Assembly: GCA_019459145.1 (NCBI GenBank)
Contig: JAIBEK010000028.1
Span: forward strand, 62,001-126,000
DNA: 64,000 nucleotides
Reading direction: 5' to 3'
Source: Arenimonas sp.
Lineage (GTDB): Bacteria > Pseudomonadota > Alphaproteobacteria > Rhizobiales > Rhizobiaceae
In this document: positions 8,171 through 17,408 of the stretch, one piece after another
How positions within the stretch are numbered: position 1 is the stretch's first letter
How the letters are laid out: each line of letters starts with the position of its first letter
Notes under the pieces: generated by a model
Database searches by the model: none
The model's input: only the letters and a program-made list of their open reading frames with translations
What the model was told of the DNA's origin: nothing
Translations under genes and position numbers: made by a program

Positions 8171-8482
8171 TCAGGCGTCTTCGCCGAGCTCGTATTCGCG
8201 GTAGAGTGCTTCGACCTTCTCGGCAACCGAGGGAGCGGCGGCCTCTTCGGCGACCGTGGTCAGTTCCGGCTGGAGGCTTGCCGAAGCCTTGCGCCCGCCT
8301 TCGACGATCCACAGGGCGGTGGCAAGATTCGAGGACAGAAGCGTGCTGGAGAAGGCGCTGTTGCCGCTGTTGCGCGGCTTGGCGGCGGTCGCGGCGTCGA
8401 CCGATGCGTCTTCGCTCTCGCTCACACTCGGTATGTATCGGTTCTGGTAGGAATAGCCGCTGAGGCCGCTATCGATCCGCAT
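8171..8482 (-). CDS. Hypothetical protein
   Basis: A 103-residue protein. The start at 8482 (MRIDSGLSGYSYQNRYIP) is chosen because the open frame upstream of it has no conserved look. The protein is rich in Ser and Ala with an acidic C-terminal helix (VAEKVEALYREYELGEDA). There is no signal peptide or membrane segment and I recognise no domain. Third-position GC bias agrees with coding. It is followed by RIME-type repeats and preceded by about 270 bases without a gene. Function is unknown. Confidence 0.55.
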   Translation of the reverse strand: MRIDSGLSGYSYQNRYIPSVSESEDASVDAATAAKPRNSGNSAFSSTLLSSNLATALWIVEGGRKASASLQPELTTVAEEAAAPSVAEKVEALYREYELGEDA

Positions 8483-8751
8483 GGCAGACACTCTCGTTCC
8501 AATGGTTAACAAATCCTTAACCATCGAAGCTTGCGCGAGGCTTGCGCCGCAGCGCAGCAACCGAACGAATGCACCCTTCAGCCGCTTGACAATCCGCACC
8601 GCCCGTGACGCTGCTTCGTGACCAATGTCACATTGCGGCGGCCGAGCAATCGCGAATAGCTCAGAGCGCGGGGTCAAGGCATGGCCCTCCGGCACAGGTG
8701 GGGCGCGGATTGTCCTTGTGGAAAGAACCGGGGGAGTGGACTATCTCTTCC

Positions 8752-10044
8752 TCAAGCCCGATGCCGGCCATCGCCAGCCGCATCCCGAAAGTCCCGCAGG
8801 CGCGCGCGGTCGTCCTCGAAGGCGAGTGTGGCCATTCCCCGCTTGTAGACGGTCTGCGCCATGATCCTTGCCGCGCTGGAAAGCGCCGGATTGGATGTTG
8901 CAGTCAAGGCATCAAGCGCCGTCAGGACGGCGGATACCACTTCGATCATGCCTGCTCCATCACGGGAAATGGCAAGGAATGCCCCCTCGACAAAGGCCGT
9001 CGGTTCGATCGCACGGACAAAGACACGCGGGTATTCCGGTTCCGCCGCGTCTTCGCCCATGGTCGACGCGGAATGGGACGGCATTGCCGCCTCCGACAGG
9101 AGACGTGTGAGCTGCGCAACCACATCGATGGCCGTGCCGGGATCGTTGATACCGGGCGACAGCGCCCGCGAGGCGATTTCCGACAGTACCGTCAGGCCGA
9201 ACAGCGGATCCTGATCATAGCTGCGGGAATCACCGATGGTGAACGCCCGGCACAGGGCAGTCCGCGCGGATTCCGGCTCATCGCCAAAGCCCGCCGCTGC
9301 CTCGACATAGAGCACAGGCCTGGCTGGCGAACAAAACTCACCCGGCCGCTGAACGACGTGGATTTTGGCCTCAAGCTCTTCTGCAAGACGCTGCAAGCGC
9401 CCCATGTCCAGGTGACGCAGATAGCCGATCTGGTCGTGATGCAGTGGCACCGCGCCTTGCGGAACCCGGATCAGAACCTCGCCGCCAAGCGCCGGCTGAG
9501 CGCTGTTGAAGACCATCCCGGCGGTGGCCTTTTCAGCCGCCCTGCGGATCGTCTCGCTGACATTGCCAAGGCCTGCGAGATGATCGATCCAGCGCAGCAG
9601 CATGGTGACGATGAGCAGGATCACCGCCAGCGTCGCGGCGAACAGAACCAGCCGCCCCCCGCCGCCGTAAAGACCGGTATTGAGCGCAATCAGCCCGACG
9701 AGGGAGAAGAGAAAGGCGCCGAGAAAGGTGGAGAGCGCCGTCTGGGCCGTTCGGTCCTGAAGGATCAGGCTGATGGCGCGCGGGGTGCCGCTATTGGCCG
9801 CCGCGTTCGTGGCCGAGACAAGCGTGGAGAGCGAGAAGGTGGTGACCGCCAGCATGCTCGACGCAAGAATGGTCAGGATGGCATCGACCGCCTTGGCGCC
9901 GATCAGATCGGACAGGCGGTCTGGTATATAGGGGCCAATGGCGATGCCGACGACAGCCGTTACCACCGCCATGATGGCGAACAGCGTGGCGCGGAACCAC
10001 AGCCGCTTCATCATCTGAACCGCCAACCACCAGGTTCGATTCAT
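8752..10044 (-). CDS. DUF2254 membrane protein
   Basis: A 430-residue predicted inner-membrane protein of the DUF2254 family. Four membrane segments are visible in the N-terminal 160 residues (starting RATLFAIMAVVTAVVGIAIG), with a family-typical SMLAVTTFSLSTLV stretch. The remaining soluble part includes the conserved SPGINDPGTAIDVV motif near residue 315. The biochemical role of DUF2254 proteins is not established. Its start overlaps the stop of the DUF1697 gene by four bases, so the two are translationally coupled. Confidence 0.85.
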   Translation of the reverse strand: MNRTWWLAVQMMKRLWFRATLFAIMAVVTAVVGIAIGPYIPDRLSDLIGAKAVDAILTILASSMLAVTTFSLSTLVSATNAAANSGTPRAISLILQDRTAQTALSTFLGAFLFSLVGLIALNTGLYGGGGRLVLFAATLAVILLIVTMLLRWIDHLAGLGNVSETIRRAAEKATAGMVFNSAQPALGGEVLIRVPQGAVPLHHDQIGYLRHLDMGRLQRLAEELEAKIHVVQRPGEFCSPARPVLYVEAAAGFGDEPESARTALCRAFTIGDSRSYDQDPLFGLTVLSEIASRALSPGINDPGTAIDVVAQLTRLLSEAAMPSHSASTMGEDAAEPEYPRVFVRAIEPTAFVEGAFLAISRDGAGMIEVVSAVLTALDALTATSNPALSSAARIMAQTVYKRGMATLAFEDDRARLRDFRDAAGDGRHRA

Positions 10045-10565
10045 CGTCGGTTCTCCAGCTCGGCGGCCGGTGCGGCCAGTTTCACAATGGTATTGATGTT
10101 GCGCGCCGTGCCGGTTTTCAGAATCGGCAGCTTGAGCCGCGAACGGCCGGAACCGATCGGATAGTGGATGAAAATCTCCCGGCCCCTTGCCACCACCTCC
10201 TCGCCGTCAGGGGCGACGAGGCCGTGGAGCGCATCCTCGGGAACCGGTTCCGCAAAGAAGCTGACCAGCACGCGGTTCGGTTCCATCGCTGGAAACGGAT
10301 TGGCCTTGGCGATCGCAGCCAGTTCGCCGGACCGGCGCAGGAAGACGCCCGGAGGCTTGCCGAGCCTTTCCGCAAGCGCGGCGTCAAGGCGGGCGCAAAT
10401 GTCAGCCGCATCACCGCTCTCGCGAAAAATCACGTTGCCGCTCTGGATGAAGGTCAAGACATCGGCAAAGCCGAGGTCTTCGCACAGGCTCTTCAGCTCG
10501 ACCATCGGCAGCTTGCCCGTGCCGCCGACATTGATGGCGCGAAGGAGAGCGATGTAGACGGGCAT
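10041..10565 (-). CDS. DUF1697 protein
   Basis: A 174-residue cytosolic protein of the DUF1697 family: the N-terminus YIALLRAINVGGTGKLPM and the FIQSGNVIF motif are characteristic, as is the C-terminal TARNINTI segment. Structures of the family show a ferredoxin-like pair of domains, but no activity is known. It is the first gene of a two-gene unit with the DUF2254 membrane protein (ATGA overlap). Confidence 0.88.
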   Translation of the reverse strand: MPVYIALLRAINVGGTGKLPMVELKSLCEDLGFADVLTFIQSGNVIFRESGDAADICARLDAALAERLGKPPGVFLRRSGELAAIAKANPFPAMEPNRVLVSFFAEPVPEDALHGLVAPDGEEVVARGREIFIHYPIGSGRSRLKLPILKTGTARNINTIVKLAAPAAELENRR

Positions 10566-10637
10566 CGAATTACTCCAGTTGCGACCTTAGGAGCCTGAAC
10601 CCCTTTTAGCGTTTTCTCGCCGGGTGGGAGGTCAAGC

Positions 10638-12746
10638 TCACATCTTCCCCGCCACCTTCACCGCAAACGCATATTCGAACGCGATCTCCTCGAGCCGCTG
10701 GAAGCGGCCGGACTTGCCGCCGTGGCCGGCGGCCATGTTGGTTTTCAGGAGATAGGGGCCGGCGTCGGGGGCCTTGTCGCGCAGCCGTGCGATCCACTTG
10801 GTCGGTTCCCAGTAGGTCACGCGCGGGTCGGTGAGGCCGGAGAGCGCGAGGATCGGCGGATAGGGTTTTTCGCCGACATTGTCGTAAGGCGAGTAGGCGG
10901 CGATCCAGTTGTATTCCTCAAGCGTTTCGATCGGATTGCCCCATTCGCCCCATTCCGGCGGGGTGAGCGGCAGGGTGTCGTCGAGCATGGTATTGAGCAC
11001 ATCGACGAAGGGCACGGCGGCGATGATGCCGGCGAATTTTTCCGGCGCCATGTTGGCGACCGCCCCCATCAGCATGCCGCCGGCCGATCCGCCTTCGGCG
11101 ATGATCCGGTCGTAAGACGTGAAGCCTTGGCTCACCAGATGGTCGGCGGCGGCGATGAAGTCCTTGAAGGTGTTTTCCTTCTTTTCCATCTTGCCGTCTT
11201 CGTACCAGGCAAAACCCTTGTCCTTGCCGCCGCGGATATGGGCGATGGCGTAGACGAAGCCGCGGTCGGCGAGCGACAGGCAATTGGTGTTGAAGCCGGC
11301 GGCGATGGAGATTCCGTAGGCACCGTAGCCATAGAGCAGGCAGGGGGCCGAGCCGTTAAGGGGCGTGTCCTTGCGGTAGAGCAGCGTCACCGGCACGTCG
11401 ACGCCGTCATGCGAGCGGGCAAAGACGCGGCGGGTGACATAGTCATCGGGATTGTGGCCCGAGGGCACTTCCTGGGCCTTCAAGAGCACGCGCTCGCGGG
11501 TCGCCATGTTGTAGTCGAAGAGCTGGGTCGGCGTCGTCATCGACGAATAGGAGAAGCGGATGACGTCGGTGTCGTATTCAGCCGCGCCCTGCAGGCCCAG
11601 TGCATAGGCCTCCTCGGCAAAGGCGATTGAATGCTCCTCGCCGGTCGTGCGGTCGCGGATCATGATTTCCGGCAGGCCGTTGCGGCGCTGCAGCCAGATG
11701 AGATGGCGGGCAAAGGCCATGTGGTTGAGGATCAGCCGGCCCGGAACATGGGCGACGACCTCTTTCCAGTTTTCCTTGCCAGGCGCGGTGACCGGCGCCT
11801 CGACGATCTTGAAGTCCTTGGCGGCGCCGTCATTGGTGAGGATGTAGAAAACGTCGCCGCCCTCGGTCAGCGAATATTCGATGCCCTCGACCCGCTCGGC
11901 GACCAGCATGGGCTCGGCGGTAAGGTCCTTCGTCGACAGGATGCGGTACTCCGAGGTCTCGTGGTCGTGGATGTCGAGATAGATGAAGTCGTCGAGCAGG
12001 GACCCGCCGACGCCCATGAAGAAGCCCGGATCCTTCTCCTCGTAGACCAGCCGGTCTTGCGATTGCGGCTGGCCGACGATGTGGTGGAAGACCTTGGAGG
12101 GGCGATGGTTCTCGTCCTGGAGCGTATAGAAGAAGCTCTTGCCGTCCGGCGCCCAAGCGCCGCCGCCGCCGGTGTTCTCGATCACGTCGGCGAGATCCTC
12201 GCCGGTCGAGAGATCGCGGATGCGCAGGGTGAAATATTCCGAGCCCTTGTCGTCATAACCCCAGAGGCCGAAGGCATGGTCGGGGGTGTGATCGATGCCG
12301 GCGAGGCGGAAATAGTCCTTGCCCGTCGCCTCCTTGTCGCCGTCGAGCAGCAGGTGGCGCTGGCTCTCGTCCTTGTGGTCGGCGTCGCGCGGAATGCGGA
12401 AATAGCGCGGCTGCTCGCCGCCGGTGACGAAGGCCGTGCCGTAGGCGAAGGGGCCGTCCTTCATCGGGATGGAACTGTCGTCTTCCTTGATGCGGCCTTT
12501 CATCTCGGCAAAGAGCTGTTTCTGCAGATCTTTCGTGTCGGCCATGGCCGCTTCCATATAGGCGTTCTCGGCCTCGAGATGGCGGCGTAGCTCGGCGTCG
12601 AGCAGGCTCGGATCCTTGAACATGGCCTGCCAGTTTTCGGCGCGCATCCAGGCATAGTCGTCGGTGCGGGTGATGCCGTGGCGGGTGTCGGAGACGGGCT
12701 TTTTCGGCGCGACGGCGGGATTCGGCAGATTGGCGAAAACGGACAA
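10638..12746 (-). CDS. ptrB: Oligopeptidase B (S9 prolyl-oligopeptidase family)
   Basis: A 702-residue cytosolic serine peptidase that cuts short peptides after Arg or Lys. It has an N-terminal seven-bladed propeller and a C-terminal alpha/beta-hydrolase domain. The nucleophile is Ser554 in GGSAGG; Asp640 (SGLTDPRV) and His675 (AAGHGGKSGR) complete the triad by position. The start is a TTG at 12746 with AAGGAAGG upstream; the next ATG would cut off the conserved DDYAWMRAENWQ segment, so the TTG is preferred. It stands alone between the DUF1697 gene and a flavoprotein on the same strand. Confidence 0.93.
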   Translation of the reverse strand: MSVFANLPNPAVAPKKPVSDTRHGITRTDDYAWMRAENWQAMFKDPSLLDAELRRHLEAENAYMEAAMADTKDLQKQLFAEMKGRIKEDDSSIPMKDGPFAYGTAFVTGGEQPRYFRIPRDADHKDESQRHLLLDGDKEATGKDYFRLAGIDHTPDHAFGLWGYDDKGSEYFTLRIRDLSTGEDLADVIENTGGGGAWAPDGKSFFYTLQDENHRPSKVFHHIVGQPQSQDRLVYEEKDPGFFMGVGGSLLDDFIYLDIHDHETSEYRILSTKDLTAEPMLVAERVEGIEYSLTEGGDVFYILTNDGAAKDFKIVEAPVTAPGKENWKEVVAHVPGRLILNHMAFARHLIWLQRRNGLPEIMIRDRTTGEEHSIAFAEEAYALGLQGAAEYDTDVIRFSYSSMTTPTQLFDYNMATRERVLLKAQEVPSGHNPDDYVTRRVFARSHDGVDVPVTLLYRKDTPLNGSAPCLLYGYGAYGISIAAGFNTNCLSLADRGFVYAIAHIRGGKDKGFAWYEDGKMEKKENTFKDFIAAADHLVSQGFTSYDRIIAEGGSAGGMLMGAVANMAPEKFAGIIAAVPFVDVLNTMLDDTLPLTPPEWGEWGNPIETLEEYNWIAAYSPYDNVGEKPYPPILALSGLTDPRVTYWEPTKWIARLRDKAPDAGPYLLKTNMAAGHGGKSGRFQRLEEIAFEYAFAVKVAGKM

Positions 12747-12840
12747 GGGGAGGCCTTCCTTCTTCGAGGAAATCGGAAACGATCCTTCGAGAGATAGAGA
12801 GGCCGGTGCATCCGATCAAGCCGCAATCGCGCCTTGACGA

Positions 12841-13968
12841 TCACCGATAGGCGCGCAGGTAGTGGCCTTCGAAATAGCGCTTCAGCCAGTGGAAGATCTT
12901 CATCTTGGGCCCGAGGAAGCTGCGCGTCTCGCTGCGATAGACCAGCATGGCCGTGTCGAGCATGTCGACGATGCAGATCAGCTCCGGCTTGAAATCGATC
13001 TCGGGCGCCCTGCCCTTCAGCACCGCGGCGATGTTCTCCGCCGCTGCCTTGGCCTGCAGGTCGGCCTGGTGCGCCTGTTTCGGCAGCCAGTCCGGTCCGG
13101 GGAAGCTGCCGCTGTCGCCGACCACCCAGACGCCGTCACGGTCCTTGACCCGGCATTTCTCGTCCGCCGCGATCATGCCGCCCGGCGAGAGCGGCAGGTC
13201 GGCATCGGCAAGCCAGGCGGGACCGGTCAGCCCCGGCATGAACAGGATGAGGTCGGCTGAAAACTCGCCGCCTTCGGTCACCACCTTGTCGGCTTCGAGC
13301 CGGACCATCTTGTGGCCGAGCCTCGTTTCGATGCCACGCCGCGCCATTTCCTTCAACAGGCCGTCGACCGCCTTGTCGCCCAGCCGCTGGCCGGGCCTTG
13401 GCGACGGATTGAAGAAGATCAGCTTGAAGCGCTCGCGCCTGCCCTGGCGGCGCAGCAGGCTGTCGATGATGAAGAGGAATTCGAACATCGGCCCGCCACG
13501 CACCGCGCCCGGCTCGTTGGGGTTGGCGCCGAAGCCGACGGCGATCGTGCCGGCCGTCATGCCGTCCAGCCGGCGGGCGATCTCCTCGCCGACGGCAATG
13601 CCCTCGCAAGGGACCAGCGCATGCTCGATGCCGGGCAGCTTGCGGATGAAGCGTGCGCCGGTGGCGATCACCAGCTGGTCGTTGTGAAACTCGCCGGCAT
13701 CGGTCTTGACCACCCGGCCGTCGGCGGAGAGCCCGGTGACCGACTCCCTGACGTGGCGCACGCGGTGCTCGGTGAAGAAATTGGCGAGCGGGATTTTCAG
13801 CGCCTCCCCCTTGCGCAGGCCGGCCGGCAACCAGATCGAGCTCGGCAGGTAATGCAGCTCGTCGCGCGGCGAGATCACGGTAATCTCGTCCTCGACGCCG
13901 TTGCGGCGCAGCTCGCGGATGGTGGTAAGGGCGCCGAAGCCGGAGCCAAGAACGGTGATATTGGCCAA
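12841..13968 (-). CDS. FAD-dependent sulfide:quinone oxidoreductase-like protein
   Basis: A 375-residue flavoprotein of the SQR/flavocytochrome c sulfide dehydrogenase group. The N-terminal dinucleotide fold is ITVLGSGFGALTTIRELR, and the second FAD contact is VWVVGDSGSF. Three cysteines (about 121, 272, 332) could include the redox pair, but their spacing does not settle whether sulfide is the substrate. The C-terminal amphipathic region (LKRYFEGHYLRAYR) fits a membrane-attached quinone reductase. The start is a TTG at 13968 with GGGGGAGGG five bases upstream; an in-frame TTG 15 bases earlier lacks such a site. No sox genes are adjacent. Confidence 0.78.
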   Translation of the reverse strand: MANITVLGSGFGALTTIRELRRNGVEDEITVISPRDELHYLPSSIWLPAGLRKGEALKIPLANFFTEHRVRHVRESVTGLSADGRVVKTDAGEFHNDQLVIATGARFIRKLPGIEHALVPCEGIAVGEEIARRLDGMTAGTIAVGFGANPNEPGAVRGGPMFEFLFIIDSLLRRQGRRERFKLIFFNPSPRPGQRLGDKAVDGLLKEMARRGIETRLGHKMVRLEADKVVTEGGEFSADLILFMPGLTGPAWLADADLPLSPGGMIAADEKCRVKDRDGVWVVGDSGSFPGPDWLPKQAHQADLQAKAAAENIAAVLKGRAPEIDFKPELICIVDMLDTAMLVYRSETRSFLGPKMKIFHWLKRYFEGHYLRAYR

Positions 13969-14059
13969 AGAGCCCTCCCCCAAAGAAACGTTTCTTCATA
14001 TATACGAAGATTTAATTTCTTTGAGAAGAGGCGCTTCGCCGCAGGTGCGGGAGGTGGGG

Positions 14060-14215
14060 AGGTGCAGGTGCGGGCTCCTCTTCTCCCCGCCGGGAGAAGG
14101 TGGCGCGCAGCGCCGGATGAGGGGGGGGGCGAAGCCACTTGATGGCCGCGCACTCGGCCCCCCTCATCGCCTCGCATTCGCTCGGCACTTCTCCCCGTCG
14201 GGGAGAAGTTGTTTC
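14060..14215. repeat. Rhizobial intergenic palindromic repeat
   Basis: It fills most of the 303-base gap between the flavoprotein and the aminotransferase. It contains CTTCTCCCCGCCGGGAGAAG, a GGTGGCGCGCAGCGCC hairpin, and CCCCCTCATCGCCTCGCATT followed by CTTCTCCCCGTCGGGGAGAAG. It is closely related to the block at 7.9-8.1 kb. Confidence 0.78.
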
Positions 14216-14271
14216 GACCGACGCGACGACACCGCGGTTATCGTATCGTAAGCGCGCCGAATGAATGAGCG

Positions 14272-15153
14272 TCAGCCGACGCGCGTCGTGCGCGCCCAAT
14301 CCATGTAGAGCTCCAGCGCCTTGCGGGTGACAGGTCCTTCCTGCAATTCGCGGTCGTCGAGGCGCGAGACAGGCGCCACCTTGGAATAATTGCCGGAGGT
14401 GAAGATCTCGTCGGCGCCCATGAAGTCCTCGACCGTCAGCGTCACCTCGCGCACCTCATAGCCCGCCTGGCGCAACAGGCCGATGACGCGGGCGCGGGTG
14501 ATGCCGGCGAGGAAGGTGCGGTTGGCGGCCGGGGTGAAGACCACGCCGTCCTTCACCATGAAGACGTTGGAGGAGGCGGTTTCGACGACATTGCCGTTCA
14601 TGTCGCGCACCAACGCATTGTCGAAGCCGCGCGCCCGCGCCTCGATGATCATGCGGCCGGAATTGGGATAGAGCGAGCCGGCTTTGGCGTCGGTCATGGC
14701 GCATTCCGGCGTCGGGCGGCGGAAGGGCGACAGCGTCAGCCGGCTCGGCTGGGCCGCGCCGAGCGGGGCCTCGAACAGGCACAGCGCGAAGCGGGTCGAT
14801 TCGGGGTCGGCGGCGACGATCGAGCCGGCCTGGCCATGCTCGGCCCAGTACATCGGCTTGATGTAGATCGCCGTCTTGCCGTCGAACTTGCGGATACCTT
14901 CCCAGGCGAGGCGCTCGATCTCCGGCGCCTCGACCACGGCCTTCATGCCCATCGACACCGCCGAGCGGTTGATGCGCTTGCAGTGCTCGTCGAGATCGGG
15001 GGCGATGCCGTCGAACCAGCGGGCGCCGTCGAACACCGTCGAGGCGAGCCACATGGCATGCGAGGTGGGGCCGATCAGCGGCGGATTGCCGGAGATCCAC
15101 GCTCCATCGACATAAGTCCAGGTGGTGCTGCGGGGCGATGTATCGACGGCCAT
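14272..15153 (-). CDS. Class IV (branched-chain-type) aminotransferase
   Basis: A 293-residue PLP enzyme of the fold-type IV branched-chain aminotransferase family (D-amino acid transaminase and aminodeoxychorismate lyase relatives). The PLP lysine is in DAKAGSLYPNS, and ETASSNVF and the FTSGNYSKV region near the C-terminus are family-typical. Rhizobia carry several such paralogues; this one could act on branched-chain or other amino acids rather than being the main IlvE. A GGAG site lies seven bases before the ATG. It is divergent from a zinc alcohol dehydrogenase. Confidence 0.85.
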   Translation of the reverse strand: MAVDTSPRSTTWTYVDGAWISGNPPLIGPTSHAMWLASTVFDGARWFDGIAPDLDEHCKRINRSAVSMGMKAVVEAPEIERLAWEGIRKFDGKTAIYIKPMYWAEHGQAGSIVAADPESTRFALCLFEAPLGAAQPSRLTLSPFRRPTPECAMTDAKAGSLYPNSGRMIIEARARGFDNALVRDMNGNVVETASSNVFMVKDGVVFTPAANRTFLAGITRARVIGLLRQAGYEVREVTLTVEDFMGADEIFTSGNYSKVAPVSRLDDRELQEGPVTRKALELYMDWARTTRVG

Positions 15154-15307
15154 TGGTTTCTCCTCGTTTCTTGTCTTTCGCTGTCTCCGCTTTATCCGGA
15201 AAAAACAGCACTGGGGTGAATAAATCGATCAAAAATACTCATGCCCCAATCCTTGCCCGCTGCGCTAGGTTCCGGCGAGATTTGTCCTTGCCTTCCGGAG
15301 ACGACCC

Positions 15308-16348
15308 ATGCGCGCCATGTACTACGAAGCCTTCGAGCAGACGCCGGAGATCCGGCTCGTGCCCGATCCGACACCGACGGAGAACGGCGTCGTCGTCAAG
15401 GTCGAGGCGAGCGGGCTCTGCCGCAGCGACTGGCACGGCTGGATGGGCCATGATCCGGACATCCGCCTGCCGCATGTGCCGGGCCATGAACTGGCCGGCG
15501 TGATCGCCGCGACCGGCCGCGGGGTGATGCGCTACAAGGTCGGCGACCGGGTGACCGTGCCCTTCGTGTCCGGCTGCGGCCGCTGCGGCGAATGCCGCTC
15601 CGGCAATCAGCAGGTCTGCGAGGCGCAGTTCCAGCCGGGCTTCACCCATTGGGGCTCGTTCGCTGAATATGTGGCGATCGACTTTGCCGAGCAGAACCTC
15701 GTCCATCTGCCGGAAAGCGTGGATTTTGCCACCGCCGCCAGCCTCGGCTGCCGCTTCGCCACCTCGTTCAGGGCGGTGACCGACCAGGCAAAGGTGCGCG
15801 GCGGCGAATGGGTGGCGGTGCATGGCTGCGGCGGCGTCGGGCTGTCGGCGATCATGATCGCGGCCGCCCTCGGCGCCAATCCGATCGCCATCGACATATC
15901 GGCGGAGAAGCTCGCCTTTGCCCGCACGCTCGGCGCCGTCGCCGCCGTCAATGCGCGCGAGACCGACGACGTCGCCGGCGCGGTGCGCGAGATCACCAAG
16001 GGCGGCGCGCATGTGTCGATCGACGCGCTCGGCTCGCCGGTTACCTGCTTCAACTCGATCCAGAATCTCCGCCGCCGCGGCCGCCATGTGCAGGTCGGCC
16101 TGATGCTAGCCGATCACGCCACACCGCAGATCCCGATGGCGCAGGTGATCGGCCACGAACTGGAAATCTACGGCAGCCACGGCATGCAGGCGTGGCGCTA
16201 CGACGCCATGCTGTCGATGATGGCGGCCGGCAAGCTCGACCCAAAACGGTTGATCGGGCGGGAGATTTCACTCGATGAAGCGGTGCCGGCACTGGTCGCC
16301 ATGGACCAGGCGACCGACCTCGGGATCAGCGTGATTACGCGGTTCTGA
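15308..16348 (+). CDS. Zinc-dependent alcohol dehydrogenase (MDR family)
   Basis: A 346-residue medium-chain dehydrogenase. The catalytic zinc ligands are in GLCRSDWH and the GHE of PGHELAG. The structural-zinc loop is [15 protein letters not shown]. The NAD(P) fold is at [15 protein letters not shown]. Some of this subgroup oxidise simple alcohols or aldehydes; the substrate is not predictable. A GGAG site precedes the ATG. It is a single gene followed by a 174-base palindromic element. Confidence 0.9.
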   Translation: MRAMYYEAFEQTPEIRLVPDPTPTENGVVVKVEASGLCRSDWHGWMGHDPDIRLPHVPGHELAGVIAATGRGVMRYKVGDRVTVPFVSGCGRCGECRSGNQQVCEAQFQPGFTHWGSFAEYVAIDFAEQNLVHLPESVDFATAASLGCRFATSFRAVTDQAKVRGGEWVAVHGCGGVGLSAIMIAAALGANPIAIDISAEKLAFARTLGAVAAVNARETDDVAGAVREITKGGAHVSIDALGSPVTCFNSIQNLRRRGRHVQVGLMLADHATPQIPMAQVIGHELEIYGSHGMQAWRYDAMLSMMAAGKLDPKRLIGREISLDEAVPALVAMDQATDLGISVITRF

Positions 16349-16429
16349 GGGGTTAGGAACGATAGACCTCCCGCTTTGAGCGGAAGACGCCCGCCAGGGC
16401 GGACCGGGGCCAGTCACGCGACACCTCCG

Positions 16430-16603
16430 CCTCTCCCCTTGTGGGAGAGGTTACAAAATCACGGTCTTGGCGCGAGCCAAGTCGTAGATTTTGTTGGTGA
16501 GGGGGAAGGTATGCAGACACCGCTTATCCCCCTCACCAACAATTTCTAGCACTTAGCTGACGCTAAGATGCTGAAATTGTATCCTCTCCCACAAGGGGAG
16601 AGG
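16430..16603. repeat. Nested palindromic element of about 174 bases
   Basis: The ends are exact 21-base inverted repeats (16430-16450 and 16583-16603, core CTCTCCCCTTGTGGGAGAG). Inside lie a second inverted pair (GTTGGTGAGGGGGA near 16493 and TCCCCCTCACCAAC near 16527) and AT-rich arms (ACAAAAT / ATTGTAT). It has no ORF. The architecture is like a small non-autonomous palindromic element. It lies between convergent genes and may terminate transcription from both sides. Confidence 0.7.
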
Positions 16604-16610
16604 ACAGACT

Positions 16611-17396
16611 TTACGTCACCTGCATCGCCCCTGGCCCCGGGATCGCTCCCGGCGGGCATTTGCCGAGGATGATCATGCCGAGCACCTCGTCCTTGGTGAC
16701 GTCCTGCGTCCGCGCCTGGCCGACCACCTTGCCGTTCTTCATGACGAAGACGCGGTCGGCCAGGTCGAAGACGTCGTGGATGTCGTGGCTGATCAAGAAG
16801 ATGCCGATGCCCTCGCGCTTCAGCTGCTGGATCAGCTCGCCAACCTGGGCGGTTTCCTGCGGCCCGAGCGCTGCCGTCGGTTCGTCCATGATCAGGATGC
16901 GGGCGTCGAACAGGATCGCGCGCGCGATCGCCACCGACTGGCGCTGGCCGCCGGAGAGCGCCTTCACCGGCTCCTTGAAACGGCGGAAGTTGGGGTTGAG
17001 GCGGCCCATGACCTCGCGGGCCTTGGCCTCCATCGCCACGTCGTCGAGCGTGCCCCAGGGGGTGCGGAGTTCCCGACCGAGATAGAGGTTGGCGGCGGCG
17101 TCGACATTGTCGGCGACGGCCAGCGTCTGGTAGATCGTCTCGATGCCGTATTGCTTGGCGTCGCGCGGATTTGCGATGTCGGCGGGCGCACCGTCGATCA
17201 GGATCTCGCCGGCATCGCGGCGATAGGCGCCCGACAGGATCTTGATCAGCGTTGACTTGCCGGCGCCGTTGTGGCCGAGAAGCGCCACGACCTCGCCGGG
17301 ATAAAGATCGACCGAGGCGTTCTCGACCGCGTGGATGCCGCCGAACGAGATGGAAACATTGTTCATCTGCACGAGCGGAGTGCGTTTGTCAGTCAT
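16611..17396 (-). CDS. xylG: D-xylose ABC transporter, ATP-binding protein (single-domain)
   Basis: A 261-residue ATPase with Walker [10 protein letters not shown], the signature [14 protein letters not shown] and Walker [12 protein letters not shown]. It energises import of the sugar bound by the periplasmic protein encoded two genes upstream. Enterobacterial XylG has two fused ATPase domains (about 510 residues); this one has a single domain, as in other rhizobial CUT2 systems such as FrcA, and presumably acts as a homodimer. It is the last gene of the xylF-xylH-xylG operon, 12 bases behind xylH. Confidence 0.88.
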   Translation of the reverse strand: MTDKRTPLVQMNNVSISFGGIHAVENASVDLYPGEVVALLGHNGAGKSTLIKILSGAYRRDAGEILIDGAPADIANPRDAKQYGIETIYQTLAVADNVDAAANLYLGRELRTPWGTLDDVAMEAKAREVMGRLNPNFRRFKEPVKALSGGQRQSVAIARAILFDARILIMDEPTAALGPQETAQVGELIQQLKREGIGIFLISHDIHDVFDLADRVFVMKNGKVVGQARTQDVTKDEVLGMIILGKCPPGAIPGPGAMQVT

Positions 17397-17408
17397 GATG
17401 AAATCCTC

